A DNA stretch of 64,000 nt, taken from positions 62,001 through 126,000 of the forward strand of contig JANSLP010000019.1 of NCBI GenBank assembly GCA_029298735.1. The letters run 5' to 3'. This DNA comes from Ophiostoma sp. CBS 140.51. Its lineage: Eukaryota; Ascomycota; Sordariomycetes; Ophiostomatales; Ophiostomataceae. The notes under the pieces were generated by a model that was given only the letters and a program-made list of their open reading frames with translations, was not told the DNA's origin and ran no database searches. The translations under genes were made by a program, and so were the position numbers. Shown here piece by piece: positions 22,771-34,375 of the stretch; position 1 is the first letter of the stretch, and every line of letters starts with the position of its first letter.

Positions 22771-23537
22771 GGCGGAAGTAGTCGGCGGCGACGGACGGAA
22801 GAAAAGAAGACGGATCGAGGACGAAGAAGGATGTCTCTCGAGGAGACGGACGGCGCGGGGAGGTCACGCCTCGGCGTGGCCCATGCCCCGAGCGCAATTG
22901 AGGAAGGGCGGGCAGTGAGGTGAGGTTGTGCCGTCAAGCTTGAGAATCGTCGTGGTCGTCGTAATCGTCGTCTTCTATCGTCGTCGGACGTAGTGGAGAA
23001 GATGCAAGTTGCAACGGCCGACCACGATACAGCGCGTGTGTTGTCGTCAGCGGCAGCACACTAGCGTGGCCGAAGCTCCTTGATTCCAGCACAGTGGGGA
23101 CCTTTCGAGCTACCCTCTTCCATCTTTCCATGTGGGGGTCACGTGTGGGGAGCTGTTGGTGCAAGGAGCTCTTAGTGCTGGAAGCAACATTACAGCGCAC
23201 ATACACCGTTTCAGGGGCAACTCACAACGTCAACAACAAACTTCATCTACCAAGACGACATGACACTGATCTACATCGAGACTCTCAACCGCGATTTTAC
23301 TTCTGAATCAATACATGTAATTAGTACATGGATATTGGGCTACGACTATTACCGTTCTCGACCATTGCGACCACGTTTGAACGCACGCTATCCAACGGCA
23401 CCACTTCAAAGCAAAAAACAGCATCTGCATCGACATCTTCACAACATCACGACATCGCCACCTCTCTTGGTATCATCGCATACAAACTTCACTCTGCTAG
23501 CTTCAGTCACATTACCCTCCGTTATCATTACCCACGT
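22771..23537. other. Intergenic region between PTR2 3' end and UVRAG start
   Basis: Both flanking genes are on the minus strand, so this holds the UVRAG promoter and the PTR2 3' UTR. No gene is supported. Confidence 0.5.
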
Positions 23538-25519
23538 CTACCCCTCCTTCTCAGTCTCCGGCTCCGCCAGTGTCGCTTGGTGAGGCGCACCCAGTGGCGC
23601 ACCCGCCAGGTTCTGCTCCAACAAATAAATTTCGTCGTCAATGTGCCGGTGACGGAAGTAGAAGATGGCCGTCTGCGCAAACAGGGCAATGGCGGGTCCC
23701 GCCCAGACCCAGATCAAGTGCGGATCGATAATGGCCGGAATCAAAATCTCACCGATCGCACTCGACAGGGCATTGGTAAACAAGAACATGGCCATGACGA
23801 CGGACTTGAGCTGCGGCGGGGCGCGCACATAGGCCATTTCGTAGGCGGTGACATTGCAAAAGAGCTCCGAAATGGCACCAAACGCCACGTTTGGCACCTG
23901 CCACCAGATGGAGATGGGAGAGACCATACCCTCGGGGCAGGTGCTGGCCTGGTAGCCACAAGGTGATGTCTTGTACACTTTCCACTGGACAATGGCACCG
24001 AAAACGCCCGAAATGGCGGCCAGCAGAAAACCAAACGTCATACGCTTGATGGGACCGAAGCGGATGTTGAAGTGGGACAGCAGCGGATAAAAACCGTAGG
24101 TGAGGATGGGCGTGACACCAATAATGATGACCGGGTTCAGGTTTGTCAACAAATCGTTGGGCGCGCCCTTGCTGGTCATGGCGGCGCCCTGGTTGTTGGA
24201 CAGCGAGCCGACACCGCCGTCGTTGATATTGTACAGCGGAAAGTATAAAAAGACGACACACGCCTCAAACGTGCGTTGCACGTCCACGACGGCACGGTCG
24301 GTCCAGCTCACCCGGATGCCGCGCGCTGCCAGCGTCTCCGGCTTGGCCGCGTCCCAAAAGTCTTTGCGCCAGATGGCACCCTTGTTGCGCCGGACTGCCG
24401 TAAAGGCAATCTTTAAAAAGTTCGCGAGCTCCGACCCCGACCCGCCACTGCCCCTTTGCCGCTGCACAAGTCGTTTGCGGATAATCAACAGCAAAATGGG
24501 CAGCAAAAAGTAGACAATGCCGGGCAGCAGAAAGGAGATCCAGAAGCCAATGTACTTTTCCGTGTACGTCGTGGCAATGGCGAAGAAGGAGCCAATGTTG
24601 ATCATGGCGTAAAATATGAGCAGAATCCGCTGGATGGTGCGTTCGGGGTCGACAATTTGCTTCTCACCCGACGGCAAGGTCTGCACGTAGTCGTGCTGGT
24701 GCTGGTACTGGTCAATCAGGAGGGGGGCGACATTGGGCTTGAAGATGCCTGCACCGGTCGACAGCATCAACAGCGAGATGACAAAGGGTGCGACACCGTG
24801 GCCAGCCCTCAAGATCGCAGGAGCCGCACCACCAATCATGATAATGTGCGCCACGCCGCCAATAATCACACCCAGCATAATCGTCTTGAACCGCCCAATC
24901 TTGACGTCGGCAATCCATGCGCCTAGAATGGGAAAGACGTAGGCCAGAAACGTAAACAGCAGACTAAACGCCGAGGCAAACTGCAAGCCCATGCCGAGAG
25001 CACCAGCATGGTCTTCCGGGTGGCCCTTGGGTATTGCGCCGCTGCCGTTGCCGCCCTCGGGCAGCGGGAACTCCATAAAGTTGCTAAACACCGTACTGGC
25101 GCCAAAATAGGACGCACGCTCCGCCAGTTCGGCCACACAGAGCACATACGCTGCAATGGGAATGCTGCCGGCCACGCGGCGCAGGGTGCGCTGCTCTTCT
25201 TCTGTCGGCACGGGGTACTCGGCGCTGCCCTGAGGGAGGAAGTCCTGGGCGGTGTGCTCCCTCTTTTCTTCGGCGGGGGGCTCCTTGTTGTCACCAGTAT
25301 AAGGCGGTGGTGCAGCCGCCGTCTCGTGGGCATGCTCGACAGCGGCCGACTCGACAGTTCCCACCTGCTCTGACTCGATCGGTGCCACGCCGGACAGCAC
25401 CTGGGCGACTCCATGGCCCTTGGTCGGCCCGGCGGCGACGGCCTCAATGTCGGCGTCTGGAAGGCAAAGTGTTAGTGTGAAGAAGTGCAATGTTGTGGTA
25501 AGGTCAGTGTCTTACCCAT
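23538..25519 (-). CDS. PTR2-type proton-coupled oligopeptide transporter
   Basis: This is a POT/PTR2 family plasma-membrane importer of di- and tripeptides, 640 residues with 12 predicted membrane segments and a hydrophilic N-tail of about 95 residues. The proton-coupling motif ExxER appears as ELAER at residues 111-115, followed by ASYFG. The PTR2 signature appears as FTFLAYVFPILGAWIADVKIGR, and FYAMINIGSFF is also present. The long open frame starts on TTG within an intron-like sequence. The best model is complement(join(23538..25456,25516..25519)). It has a 4-nt first coding exon ATGG, a GTAAGA donor, a 59-nt intron with an ACTAAC branch and a CTTCCAG acceptor, giving MDADIEAV. The C-terminus is acidic (ETEKEG). 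Family assignment is firm; the micro-exon start is inferred from splice signals. Confidence 0.9.
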
Positions 25520-27708
25520 TTTGCGATCACAAGGGGCTTGTCCTTTTTTCGTATAAATTGATTGATCAATTTGAAAGCAAGGACTCGATCAATGGTGAAG
25601 AGAAGAGAACTTCACGACGTTGGTTATGTAAAAGGAGGGGAAATATGAGAATCAGAGAGTGAGAGAAATATGAGAGACACGGGAGAAGCAAGGTGGCCGG
25701 CGGAGATCGAGCACACAAGAGCACAAATATCGACAGAGACACGGGAGGATATAAAGTATGTGCGTCGGTACTACACCACTGTGATAGGATCAGAATGATG
25801 AGAGGGGCGGGAAAAGAAGACGCCATCGACAACAGACCGTCGACAGTGGACGGTATTTGCAATTTATCCAGGCGGGCTTCCTATCTTGTATATTATATAC
25901 CGATCGCTGCCATTTGAGCTGTTTGTCGCTCCTTTTACTCTTCGCTCTCACACCCCTCTCCTCACTCGATTCCAACCTTGATATACATGGTACACTGTCT
26001 CACGTATACTTCAGATAGTACAAAACAACTGTATGTTGCCGGTACTCGACCTGGGAATATCCCCCCAGACGGCTGGTACAACGGCCATATACCCGGATTG
26101 GTGGCGGATAGAAACACTGAGAACGCCTGTTCCCATCCTGGAGAAGATGTAAAATGGCGATAGAAAGCTTGTTGATCCGTCACAAACATGTACGAGATCC
26201 GGCATGTTGATGTGAGCCTACAATGTTTTACACCGTATTGGCCAGCATTGTAAGGAAGTACAACATCTCGCAAGGCTTGGCCAGTCGCATCCCCCGTATC
26301 TCGCATCCCGCGTATCTCCCTACTCTCCTCTTTCGTTTTTTGCCTGCCCTATCATGTGTCGTTCTTATCACTGTCCACTGGTTCTCGTAGCTGTTGGTCG
26401 TTGTTTTCTCCTTCCCAATCGAGACAGTACTCGTGCAACCTCCCAACATCACCAACATCTCTCCGCAAATGCGGCACACGGAACACGGAACACGGAACAC
26501 AGAAAGCGGCACAGACTTGAACTGGCAGACAAAACGCTTGTCCAATTCTGCTGGAATGTCAAGTTTTGCATCACTTATTATGTTGCACTCTGATGTGACC
26601 ACGGCGCCTACGCCAATGTGGCAGGTCCCAAGTCGTACACGATCTGTACAAACAGATGGTCGACCGAAAGAATGACATCCGTGTTCGCAGTATTCTGTCC
26701 CCAAGTGCTATCCGACATTGATCACGAACGTTTTTATTTCCATGCGCCTGTTGCTTCTTCTTTTTCACCTTCTCTTTTGAGTAATATACTGTGGTTGGTA
26801 GCGTAGGATCCAACAAAACTACTGCACGACCATCTCGGGATCGACACTGCGCCGCAACCTTGCTTGAATGGAGGAGACAACCATACTGAGTAGGGCATCT
26901 GGAAGACTCGCCATTACGGCGCGATATGCGCGATACCGCGAAAATCGCACAAACAATACCTCCGACGGCGTGATCGCCAAAGATTTTGTCTTCTTTTGAC
27001 AGGTGTATAAACTCAGAGAGCGATAACTAGGCCTGTCTTGATTGCGTCGAAGTCAAGACGAACGACGTTAAAATATAGTCGCTTCGGGAGGAACAGATCC
27101 GTAAAGAAGATTTCGAATAGTACTGCAAGCTAGAAAGATAAAAGGCAAAAGGAGGGGAAGCAAGCATTCTGGCTCGGACCGAAAATGCTTGTAGCACCTC
27201 AAGGAGGAAAGTCACAAGATGAGGTACGCAATGCAGCACAACTACAACATGGCGATGCAACACCAGACGGCAAACCGCGACATAGCAGTCTTTCCCTCAT
27301 ATGCCATCTTCGATACGAACAGCCCCTTGTCGAGAAATTATGGCCATAGAAACAGTGATCAACACGTGATGGTTCTCGGCATGCAATATGCGGTGCTGCA
27401 TATAGAAAGCTTATCTATGTTGAAGTTTAAGTTTGCATAAACACAACGATGTGAAGAGGCCCAGTAAGTATTGGCACTGCAGCCTAGATAATCTATATGG
27501 AACAAAAAAATAAATCTTAGATGTTGAAGTCCAAAGTTGAGTTCATTGACAAGCTATACAAGTATTTAGTTTATCTATGTTAGGAGGCGCCGCATCAGAA
27601 GCAACGATGACTGCACCCTTTATTAGTGAAATTACCCTGGATTCTAGCAAGAGAATCAAAACCTCTATATTTTTGAACGAAAGAGCAAAAAAGCAGCAAA
27701 AAGACAGC
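25520..27708. other. 2.2 kb gene-free region upstream of PTR2
   Basis: No supported gene is seen. A short ACACGGA-type repeat lies at about 26475-26500. The rest is promoter and spacer DNA up to the tRNA. Confidence 0.5.
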
Positions 27709-27715
27709 AAAAAAA
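27709..27715 (-). terminator. Pol III terminator of tRNA-Arg
   Basis: A run of seven T on the minus strand begins six bases beyond the tRNA 3' end, the standard RNA polymerase III stop. Confidence 0.8.
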
Positions 27716-27721
27716 TAGTTC

Positions 27722-27793
27722 CGATCCAGGCAGGGATCGAACCTGCAATCTCTTGGTTCGTAGCCAAGCGCCTTGCCATTTGGCCACTGGACC
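27722..27793 (-). tRNA. tRNA-Arg(ACG)
   Basis: The 72-nt minus-strand sequence folds into a complete cloverleaf. The acceptor stem pairs GGTCCAG with CTGGATC (one G-U), and the D stem is GCC/GGC. The anticodon stem CTTGG/CCAAG encloses the loop CTACGAA, with anticodon ACG. The variable loop is AGATT, and the T stem GCAGG/CCTGC encloses TTCGATC. The discriminator base is G. There is no intron. ACG, deaminated to ICG, reads CGU, CGC and CGA arginine codons. Confidence 0.96.
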
Positions 27794-28240
27794 CGTTTGA
27801 TGGACTCCACGATGCTGTGGCTCAGAATATCAACACAGTGGACGCCAGCGGGGGCGTGGATCCTGCCGGAACTTTGTTGTCAATGGCATCGACGACAACC
27901 TATAATCAAGCCATAATTGAGCCCAATTATGCCACGTGCTCTAATTCTTCAACGAGTGTAACTCTGTGAACGTGAATAATAATTCTGTTTGTTTATGCTC
28001 ACGAACAGACCCCATGAAAAGATCACGACTTCACCGGCCAAGCTTCACAATCACAACAAGACGCCGGCGACACAGCAGCGAATACAATCCCCATCGGGCA
28101 AGTGTCCCGGCTACTGGAAACACACAATGTCGGGCCTCTTGCTATGATCAAGGATAACAACACAATGGAGGACAACAAGAACGCGTACCCGGCCTGATGC
28201 ACAAGCTGTCGCGATATTTTGCCATGGCCCCCACGCAAGC

Positions 28241-28917
28241 ATGACCAAGCCGGTCATTGAGGTCATTGCTTCTTTGATAGTGCCAGGAGGCGCGGGTATC
28301 TACCGCTGGTTTTTCACGGACGAGGCGCGCTAGACGCTGATGCCGTCGTATGCACGGAGGATGCACGGAGCTGGGTCCTCACGGAGACTCATTCTTCTCG
28401 ACAACCCGGATCCGGACGGGTACATCTTTGAGGAACAGGCATTGACAATCGAAAACACGCGCGCGGCCGTGAGATGGCTCCGACAGAGTATGGGCAGCAA
28501 GCTGGTGGACAACGCCTACAAGACCATTGCAGCCGTCGGCCACGTCTATGTCGAGCCTGTTGCGGACACACGCGATATGAGCAAGAATTTTAGAGCTGTG
28601 CGGGTTACGACTGTGCAGAACGGCATTGGGCTTGCGGATGTTTCTGACCACCCGGACGCAGCCCTGACAGACCCTTCGAGGACAACACGGGATATGCAGC
28701 CCTGGACGCAGCACTGCGCCTGACCTGGGACATGGGCGGCGCCGTGGATGCGAGTCATCCGGGCTGTGTTGCCGTCATCGACGCATATGGTTACGTCGCT
28801 CCGCTGGCCATGGCGCCAGTTGTAAGGGACGGAGACTCCGTTGTGCCACTGGAAGTGAGGCCGGAAGTGGTAACAATGCGCTGGGAGCTGGCAGAGCGCC
28901 GGGGTTCAGCATGGTGA
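28241..28917 (+). pseudogene. Decayed coding remnant, unidentified
   Basis: A coding-like stretch can be followed through two interruptions. From ATG 28241 a frame reads MTKPVIEVIASLIVPGGAG and meets TAG at 28331-28333. The same frame continues past it (LILLDNPDPDGYIFEEQALT, then AYKTIAAVGHVYVEPVADTR) to about 28650-28680. There the sense moves to another frame (FEDNTGYAALDAALRLTWDM, then a Gly/Val/Pro-rich segment) and stops at 28917. Residue composition is protein-like on both sides of the breaks. I recognise no family. An intron with a weak GTGCGG donor and a CTGACAG acceptor near 28671 might remove the frame change, but not the TAG. It sits 450 bases from the tRNA-Arg gene. Confidence 0.35.
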
Positions 28918-29125
28918 TCGCCATGTGAGATGGAAACAAGAGCAACGGAAAGTCGGGAAACTACTCCATATGAGGTGGAGAAAAGTAAAAATATCAAAAA
29001 GTAATGAATTAGCTCTCCATGTGGCTACGCTGTCGACAGAAAATCAAAACGAAAATCAAATGCTATTCAAACTCGAAGAAAACCGAAAAAGGAACGCCAA
29101 ATAAAATCAAGCACACTTTGCCTTC

Positions 29126-31222
29126 TTAAACACTATCCCTCCGGACATAGATCTCACCGGGGGCGCGCACACCGGCGGCCTGGCGGCTCGCATCCTCCAT
29201 GTTGACATAGCGCAGGGGACGGTACTCGGGGAACCACATTTGCTCTTTGATCCATTCATCCAGCAAATCGTCACCGTCCTTTTCGGTCGGGATCCCCCGC
29301 TCGGTGGCCAAGCCTTCCTTTTGGGCGGCCCGGATGACCTTGCGGGCGATATGGACACTGACGTCGCGGACGTCGGCGACGCCCGGCAGTAGAGGAGCGG
29401 TCTGGTCCTGGAGGGCGGGACTGAGATCGGCCACGGCCGTGACGGCGGCCACCAGCATCGAGTCAGAGACACGGCTGGCCCTCGACAAAACGGAACCAAG
29501 ACCGATACCGGGAAACACGACCGAGTTGTTGCACTCGGCGACTTCGATTTCCACCTCCTTACCGTCTTTACCCCAGGGACCCTTGACGGGCTTAAAGGGC
29601 GAGCCGGTGGCAATGAGGGCGCGGCCGTCGGTCCACTCCAGCAGGTCAGAGGGGACTGCTTCGTGGAGGCGGGTCGGGTTGGACAAGGGCAGAATAATGG
29701 GGCGGTCGACATGGCTGGCCATGGCTTGGACGATTTCCTTGGTGAAGGCCTTGGGCTTGGTGGAGGTGCCGACCAAAACATTGGGCTTGATGGTGTTGAT
29801 GACGTCGAGGAGGCCGATGCCATCACCCGAAGAAGAGGACGACTTAAAGTCACCGCCATCTTTGGCATAAAACTTCTGCGCTTTCGAAAGATTGTCATTG
29901 TCGGCCATCTCGGTGGTCAACAGGCCCGGCTTGTCAATCAGCCAAATCTGCTTGGCCGCCTCTTTACGGTCGATGCCCTTCTTGGCCGCAATGGCGTCGC
30001 ACACCTGGTCGGCGATGCCCACACCGGCCGAGCCGGCACCAAAGATAACCATGCGCAAATCATCGAGGTGCTCGCCGCTAACGTGCAGGCCCGAAACAAT
30101 GGCCGCCAGCGTCACACAGCCTGTACCCTGAACATCGTCGTTGAAACACGCCATCTGCGGGCGGTACGTGTCCAGGATGCGGCGGGCATTGTCGAGGCCA
30201 AAGTCCTCGAAGTGAATGTAGGCCTGTGGGTAGAGACGGCGGGCCGAGTGCACAAAGGCCTCAACAAACTGGTCGTACTGCTTGCCGCGGACACGCTTCT
30301 GGCGGAGGCCCAAGTACAGAGGGTCACCCAACAGCTCCTGGTTGTCGGTGCCGCAGTCGAGGACGACGCCTAGCGTGCGGTTCGGGTGGATGCCGGCACA
30401 GAGCGTTGTCAAGATCAGTTTGGCCCGCGAAATCAAGACACCACCGACGCCCTGGTCGCCAATGCCCAAGATTTCTTCGCCGTCCGTCACCACAATGTAG
30501 TCAATGTCCTCGGCGGTGCCCCACTGGGCAAGCGCATTGAACACCCCATCAATGTCGTCCACCCGCAAAAAGCAGCCCTCGGGTCGCCGAAACAGCCGCG
30601 AGTAGTTTTGGATGGCGTCGCCCTCGGTGGGTGTATAAATGACACTGAACATTTCCTCGAGATGATCCTGGACCAGCCGGAAAAACAGGACATGGTTCTG
30701 GTCGTGCAGCGATGTCAAAAAGGTATTCTTGGCCAGGTCGTCGGCACGGGTGCTGTACTGTTCGTAGGCACGGTGTACCTGCTGCTCCAAGGTCTGCTCA
30801 CTGGCCGGCAGCAGGCCGTTGAGGGCAAACGTGCGGCGCTCGCTCGGCGGGAAGGCAGAGCCCTTGTTGAAGATGGGGTGGTTGAGCAGGACAGTCCCTC
30901 GCAGGGCGCAGTCCATGGGGCCGCGCACACTAAGTGGGAGGTCGCCGAAGCGGCTGTCGTTGTCGTTGTCGGACATGGCGGAGGTGGGTGAGAACGAGGA
31001 AGATGCAGTTGAGGAGAACGAGCGGTAGCGAGAGGAGGAAGAACAGGGAGAAGGACGCCCGCTCAAGGATCGTGAGAAATGCAAAGAAGGGTGTGAAGAT
31101 CGTGAAACTCGTGAAACTCGTGAAAAGGGTCGCTGGACAACGTGGGCGTCGATTCGGGTCTGGGCCTGGACCTTGATGTGGGCGCGAGTCAGCAACGTCT
31201 GCGCTGCGGGGCGATAAGACAT
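29126..31222 (-). CDS. Malic enzyme, probably mitochondrial
   Basis: This enzyme oxidatively decarboxylates L-malate to pyruvate, yielding NAD(P)H. The protein is 698 residues. The first 80 residues or so are rich in Arg and Ser with almost no acidic residues (SRVSRVSRSS, SSSSRYRSFSS), which fits a mitochondrial presequence. Catalytic features are intact: YTPTEGDAI with Tyr196, the lysine in SRAKLILTT (Lys268), the metal ligands in HFEDFG (339-340) and FNDDVQGTG (362-363), and the nucleotide-binding GAGSAGVGIA (395-404). The open frame extends upstream to 31459 but opens on TTG, and the first ATG is at 31222. A CAG|GTACGC donor-like site near 31325 suggests a 5' UTR intron. NAD or NADP preference cannot be decided by eye. 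It is divergent from the FAD monooxygenase gene. Confidence 0.94.
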   Translation of the reverse strand: MSYRPAAQTLLTRAHIKVQAQTRIDAHVVQRPFSRVSRVSRSSHPSLHFSRSLSGRPSPCSSSSRYRSFSSTASSSFSPTSAMSDNDNDSRFGDLPLSVRGPMDCALRGTVLLNHPIFNKGSAFPPSERRTFALNGLLPASEQTLEQQVHRAYEQYSTRADDLAKNTFLTSLHDQNHVLFFRLVQDHLEEMFSVIYTPTEGDAIQNYSRLFRRPEGCFLRVDDIDGVFNALAQWGTAEDIDYIVVTDGEEILGIGDQGVGGVLISRAKLILTTLCAGIHPNRTLGVVLDCGTDNQELLGDPLYLGLRQKRVRGKQYDQFVEAFVHSARRLYPQAYIHFEDFGLDNARRILDTYRPQMACFNDDVQGTGCVTLAAIVSGLHVSGEHLDDLRMVIFGAGSAGVGIADQVCDAIAAKKGIDRKEAAKQIWLIDKPGLLTTEMADNDNLSKAQKFYAKDGGDFKSSSSSGDGIGLLDVINTIKPNVLVGTSTKPKAFTKEIVQAMASHVDRPIILPLSNPTRLHEAVPSDLLEWTDGRALIATGSPFKPVKGPWGKDGKEVEIEVAECNNSVVFPGIGLGSVLSRASRVSDSMLVAAVTAVADLSPALQDQTAPLLPGVADVRDVSVHIARKVIRAAQKEGLATERGIPTEKDGDDLLDEWIKEQMWFPEYRPLRYVNMEDASRQAAGVRAPGEIYVRRDSV

Positions 31223-31888
31223 TATTGGAAAGAAGACAGAAAGCCCTTGCAGACGGAACAGGAAGGGAAGGAGTTGTGAAGTAGAGCGGAAGCAAAAAGA
31301 GAAAAACAAAATGTCGTGATGCGTACCTGAGTGATTTATGCTAGTGGCCACGGGAGTACACGCAGAAAAAGGGATGCACGTCAACGGCCAACGACCAACA
31401 GTCCGTTTGTTGATCAGGAGCTTGCTCGACGTTGCGGTGGTGGAATGACGTATTGGCAACAGCTAAAAACGGAAGCTGCCACCAAACAATGTGGGGTCCG
31501 TTCAGTGGACTGACAGACGCCCGACAGCAGCCTCTGATTGGCGGGTTTCGTCGGGCCCTTCTATCGCCCGAGACGAACACGACAAAATGGGCCAGAACTC
31601 AACCCCTGTCTTACAGCGACTTTTTTACAGGCACTTTCGCGCTCACAGCTCGGGCGCCCGTATCGACCGACGAGGCAGACGTCCCGACGACAGGCTCCGG
31701 CCGACGACATCTTCTCGGGCGAGGCTGAGAATTCGGGACTATATTTATATATATATATAAGAATGACTTTCCCAGCTTCTTCAACATCGACTTGACTCTT
31801 CTCAGCATCATCCCCATTCTCATCCTCGTCTTCAACATCACCACTTACATCTTCTCACGCCTCTTTCTACAGCCACCTCACATCTACA
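31223..31888. promoter_or_regulatory. Divergent promoter, malic enzyme / FAD monooxygenase
   Basis: These 666 bases separate two head-to-head genes. On the monooxygenase side an extended TATA stretch (TATATTTATATATATATATAA) spans about 31740-31760. An inverted CCAAT box (GATTGG) lies at 31536-31541. Shared regulation is possible but only inferred from the arrangement. Confidence 0.5.
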
Positions 31889-33133
31889 ATGCCCTCTCCA
31901 AAAATTGCCATTGTCGGCGGTGGTCCTGCCGGCCTGACTTTGGGCGTTCTCCTCCACAGACAAAACATCCCCTTTACCATTTTCGAGCTGCGCAACAAGC
32001 CCTCTGCAGCCGACCTTGCTCGCCCATCGGGCATGCTCGACCTCCATCCCGGGTCCGGACTGGACGCAATCGAGGCCTGTGGCCTGGCTGACGAGTTTGG
32101 CCCTCTGACGGGCGAGTGCAGCGAGCAGTTCCTGATTGCCAACCGGGCGGGCGAGGTCTTGATGGCCGCCGACGGCGCCGGCAAGCGGCCCGAGATTTCA
32201 CGCAACAACCTGTCGAAATTGTTGGCAGCACATGTTCCTCAAGAAAGTATTCGGTGGGGTCATCGTCTACACCAAGCCAAGAAGACAACGTCCGGCGTCG
32301 ACCTCGACTTTGGCGACAAGGGCAGACACAATTTCGACCTGGTGGTGGGCGCCGACGGTGCATGGTCCAAAGTCAGGGCGTTGTTGACCGACACACGCCC
32401 GCACTTTACCGGCATGCACTGCCTGACGGTCACCATTACGCATCTCACAGAACGCTTCCCACACTTGGCCAAGCTGGTCGGCAGCGGCTCCTATTGCGTC
32501 CTCGGCCGGAAGCACGCCGTTGTCTCCCAGAGAGGTCCACTGGACTCGGCCCGCATCTACCTGTGGATGACCGTCGCCGACGAAGCGTTTGCCACGACGC
32601 GAGGTCTGGCAGGGAAGCCGGCGAGCGCCGCCAAAGATGTTCTCTTGAGAGATGACGAGCTCCTTGGGACATTTGGTCCGACCGTCAAGGACTTGGTGGC
32701 CACTGCCTGTGACGAGGATGTGGCCACGGAAAAGACCGACGGCAGCCTCGATATCCGTCCCTTTTACACTCTCCCACACGGCAGCTCATGGGCGCCACAG
32801 CCGGGTGTGACGCTTGTCGGAGATGCGGCACACTTGATGCTGCCCAACGGCGAGGGTGTTAACCAGGCCATGCTGGATGCACTGATGTTGTCAAAGGCTG
32901 TCGCGGGAGCTTATCCAGTGAGCGAAGCGAGCGGGGCTGACAACTTCCTTGACGCGCTCAACCCACTTCTTCAGATGTTCGAAAAGGAGATGCTGGCACG
33001 CGCCGTCAAAGAAGGCAAGGAAACGGACGACCGCATTGGACTCATGTTCGGCACTGAAGACGCTGCCTATGACTTTGTTGCTGCCATGAGGGGCATGGTT
33101 GCGAAGCAAGGCGAAAAGGAGGAAGGAAAGTAA
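31889..33133 (+). CDS. FAD-dependent monooxygenase, TetX-like
   Basis: The product is a 414-residue single-component flavoprotein monooxygenase of the PHBH/TetX fold, which hydroxylates small substrates with NAD(P)H and oxygen. It has the N-terminal dinucleotide-binding GGGPAG (10-15), and the R-P-S-GMLDLHPGSGL segment at about 45-58 matches the DLH region of TetX-type enzymes. The DG motif is GADGAWSKVR (154-163). The GD motif is VGDAAHLMLPNGEGVN (310-325), which contacts FAD. The C-terminal helix ends in a charged GEKEEGK tail, and no membrane anchor or signal is present. The ATG at 31889 follows the predicted TATA box by about 130 bases, and there is no intron. The natural substrate is unknown. 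Similarity to TetX does not by itself imply tetracycline modification. Confidence 0.9.
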   Translation: MPSPKIAIVGGGPAGLTLGVLLHRQNIPFTIFELRNKPSAADLARPSGMLDLHPGSGLDAIEACGLADEFGPLTGECSEQFLIANRAGEVLMAADGAGKRPEISRNNLSKLLAAHVPQESIRWGHRLHQAKKTTSGVDLDFGDKGRHNFDLVVGADGAWSKVRALLTDTRPHFTGMHCLTVTITHLTERFPHLAKLVGSGSYCVLGRKHAVVSQRGPLDSARIYLWMTVADEAFATTRGLAGKPASAAKDVLLRDDELLGTFGPTVKDLVATACDEDVATEKTDGSLDIRPFYTLPHGSSWAPQPGVTLVGDAAHLMLPNGEGVNQAMLDALMLSKAVAGAYPVSEASGADNFLDALNPLLQMFEKEMLARAVKEGKETDDRIGLMFGTEDAAYDFVAAMRGMVAKQGEKEEGK

Positions 33134-34375
33134 AGGGAGAGTCGAACTACTGTGATCGAATGTCAGAAAGGACAGTGACAATATGGCAGGTATGGCAGGT
33201 ATCCTGGTAGTATTTAGAAGATTAATTAATGAACGAACTTTTTAGATGGCCCTTTTACCAGATAGATTTAATTGATTTATTTTGTCATTTTTCTTTTCTT
33301 TCTTTTATTTAAAACAAAATGAATTCTGAAAAATATCACTCGATGCATGGTTGTCAAATTTAAAAATAATTACAACAATAAACTACAGTTTAACAACTTC
33401 AATATGATAAATGTCGAGCTCTTCTTGTACGTGAAATCTATCCGTTACTAAATCTGCTCATCATGACTGTTGGCCGTTGGTTCTGTCTCTGTTGGTACCG
33501 TTGTCGATATACACAGTCTGCACTGTCTAAAATAAGAATAAGAACAAGAATCTGACAGGGCCCTACAGCAATCAACCTACAGCACTAACCGGCTACTAAA
33601 TCGTCCACTAAAAGCATGTGCCGAGCGGGGTGATGGGAGTTGGTGGCGATGCAATCGTCGTGTCCTCTTTCTGATTTTCTTTTATCACTTTGTTTCCTCT
33701 CTTCATTTTGTTTCTTGCACTCCCTTCTTCCCCATCCCTTGTGCTTCCTCGGCCCGTCTTTTGGTTCATGTTTCCGTACGTTCGTGTCTTCTTCCCGTCC
33801 CTCCTTCAATTCGTTCTTCAGCTCGCTTCCATTGACTGCATTGATGTTCGTTTCTTTCTCTTCGTTCCCTGTCTTTCCTGAATTTCTGCGCCGTAGACGC
33901 GGAACGGCCTTCTTTGGTACACTTTTCTTTCTTGGGAACAAAAAAACCCGCCGTTGCATTTTGCGTTCGTTTGAGCAAATTAAAAAGAAAACGAAAGAGA
34001 ACAAGCACAATGTGGCTGCAGCTCGGTCCCAGCCTTTTTTTGCAGCCCGCTTCTTGGCAGCATCTCAAATGCATACAAAATGCATGGTGGGGTGTCCTTC
34101 GCCAAGACTGTACCCAGCAATTGAGGGTCTCATTCTGACCATACAGGTGTAAGAGTGAAAGCTTTCGTGGGGCAGCAGCAACAGCCATTGTTCCCTAAAG
34201 GGAAATATCGACAAAAAACATGCTCACTCTGCCAGCCGCGGTTTTCTTTAATCTTTTGTTTCGTTTTGTTTCTTCGCGTTTTTGTTCTCGTTTTCGTCTC
34301 TCTTTTCTCACCATTCTTCAGCTCGGAGTGCCTCTCAGGCCTAGACCTCGAGACTTGACTACCACAAGCTTCCTA

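Noticed and set aside
29126..33133. Possible biosynthetic cluster around the FAD monooxygenase
   Set aside because: No polyketide, peptide or terpene synthase and no other tailoring enzymes lie nearby; the neighbours are housekeeping or surface-protein genes.
33640..34152. 170-codon Phe/Leu/Ser-rich frame resembling a membrane protein
   Set aside because: It comes from a pyrimidine-rich tract; no start context, domain or neighbouring exon supports it.
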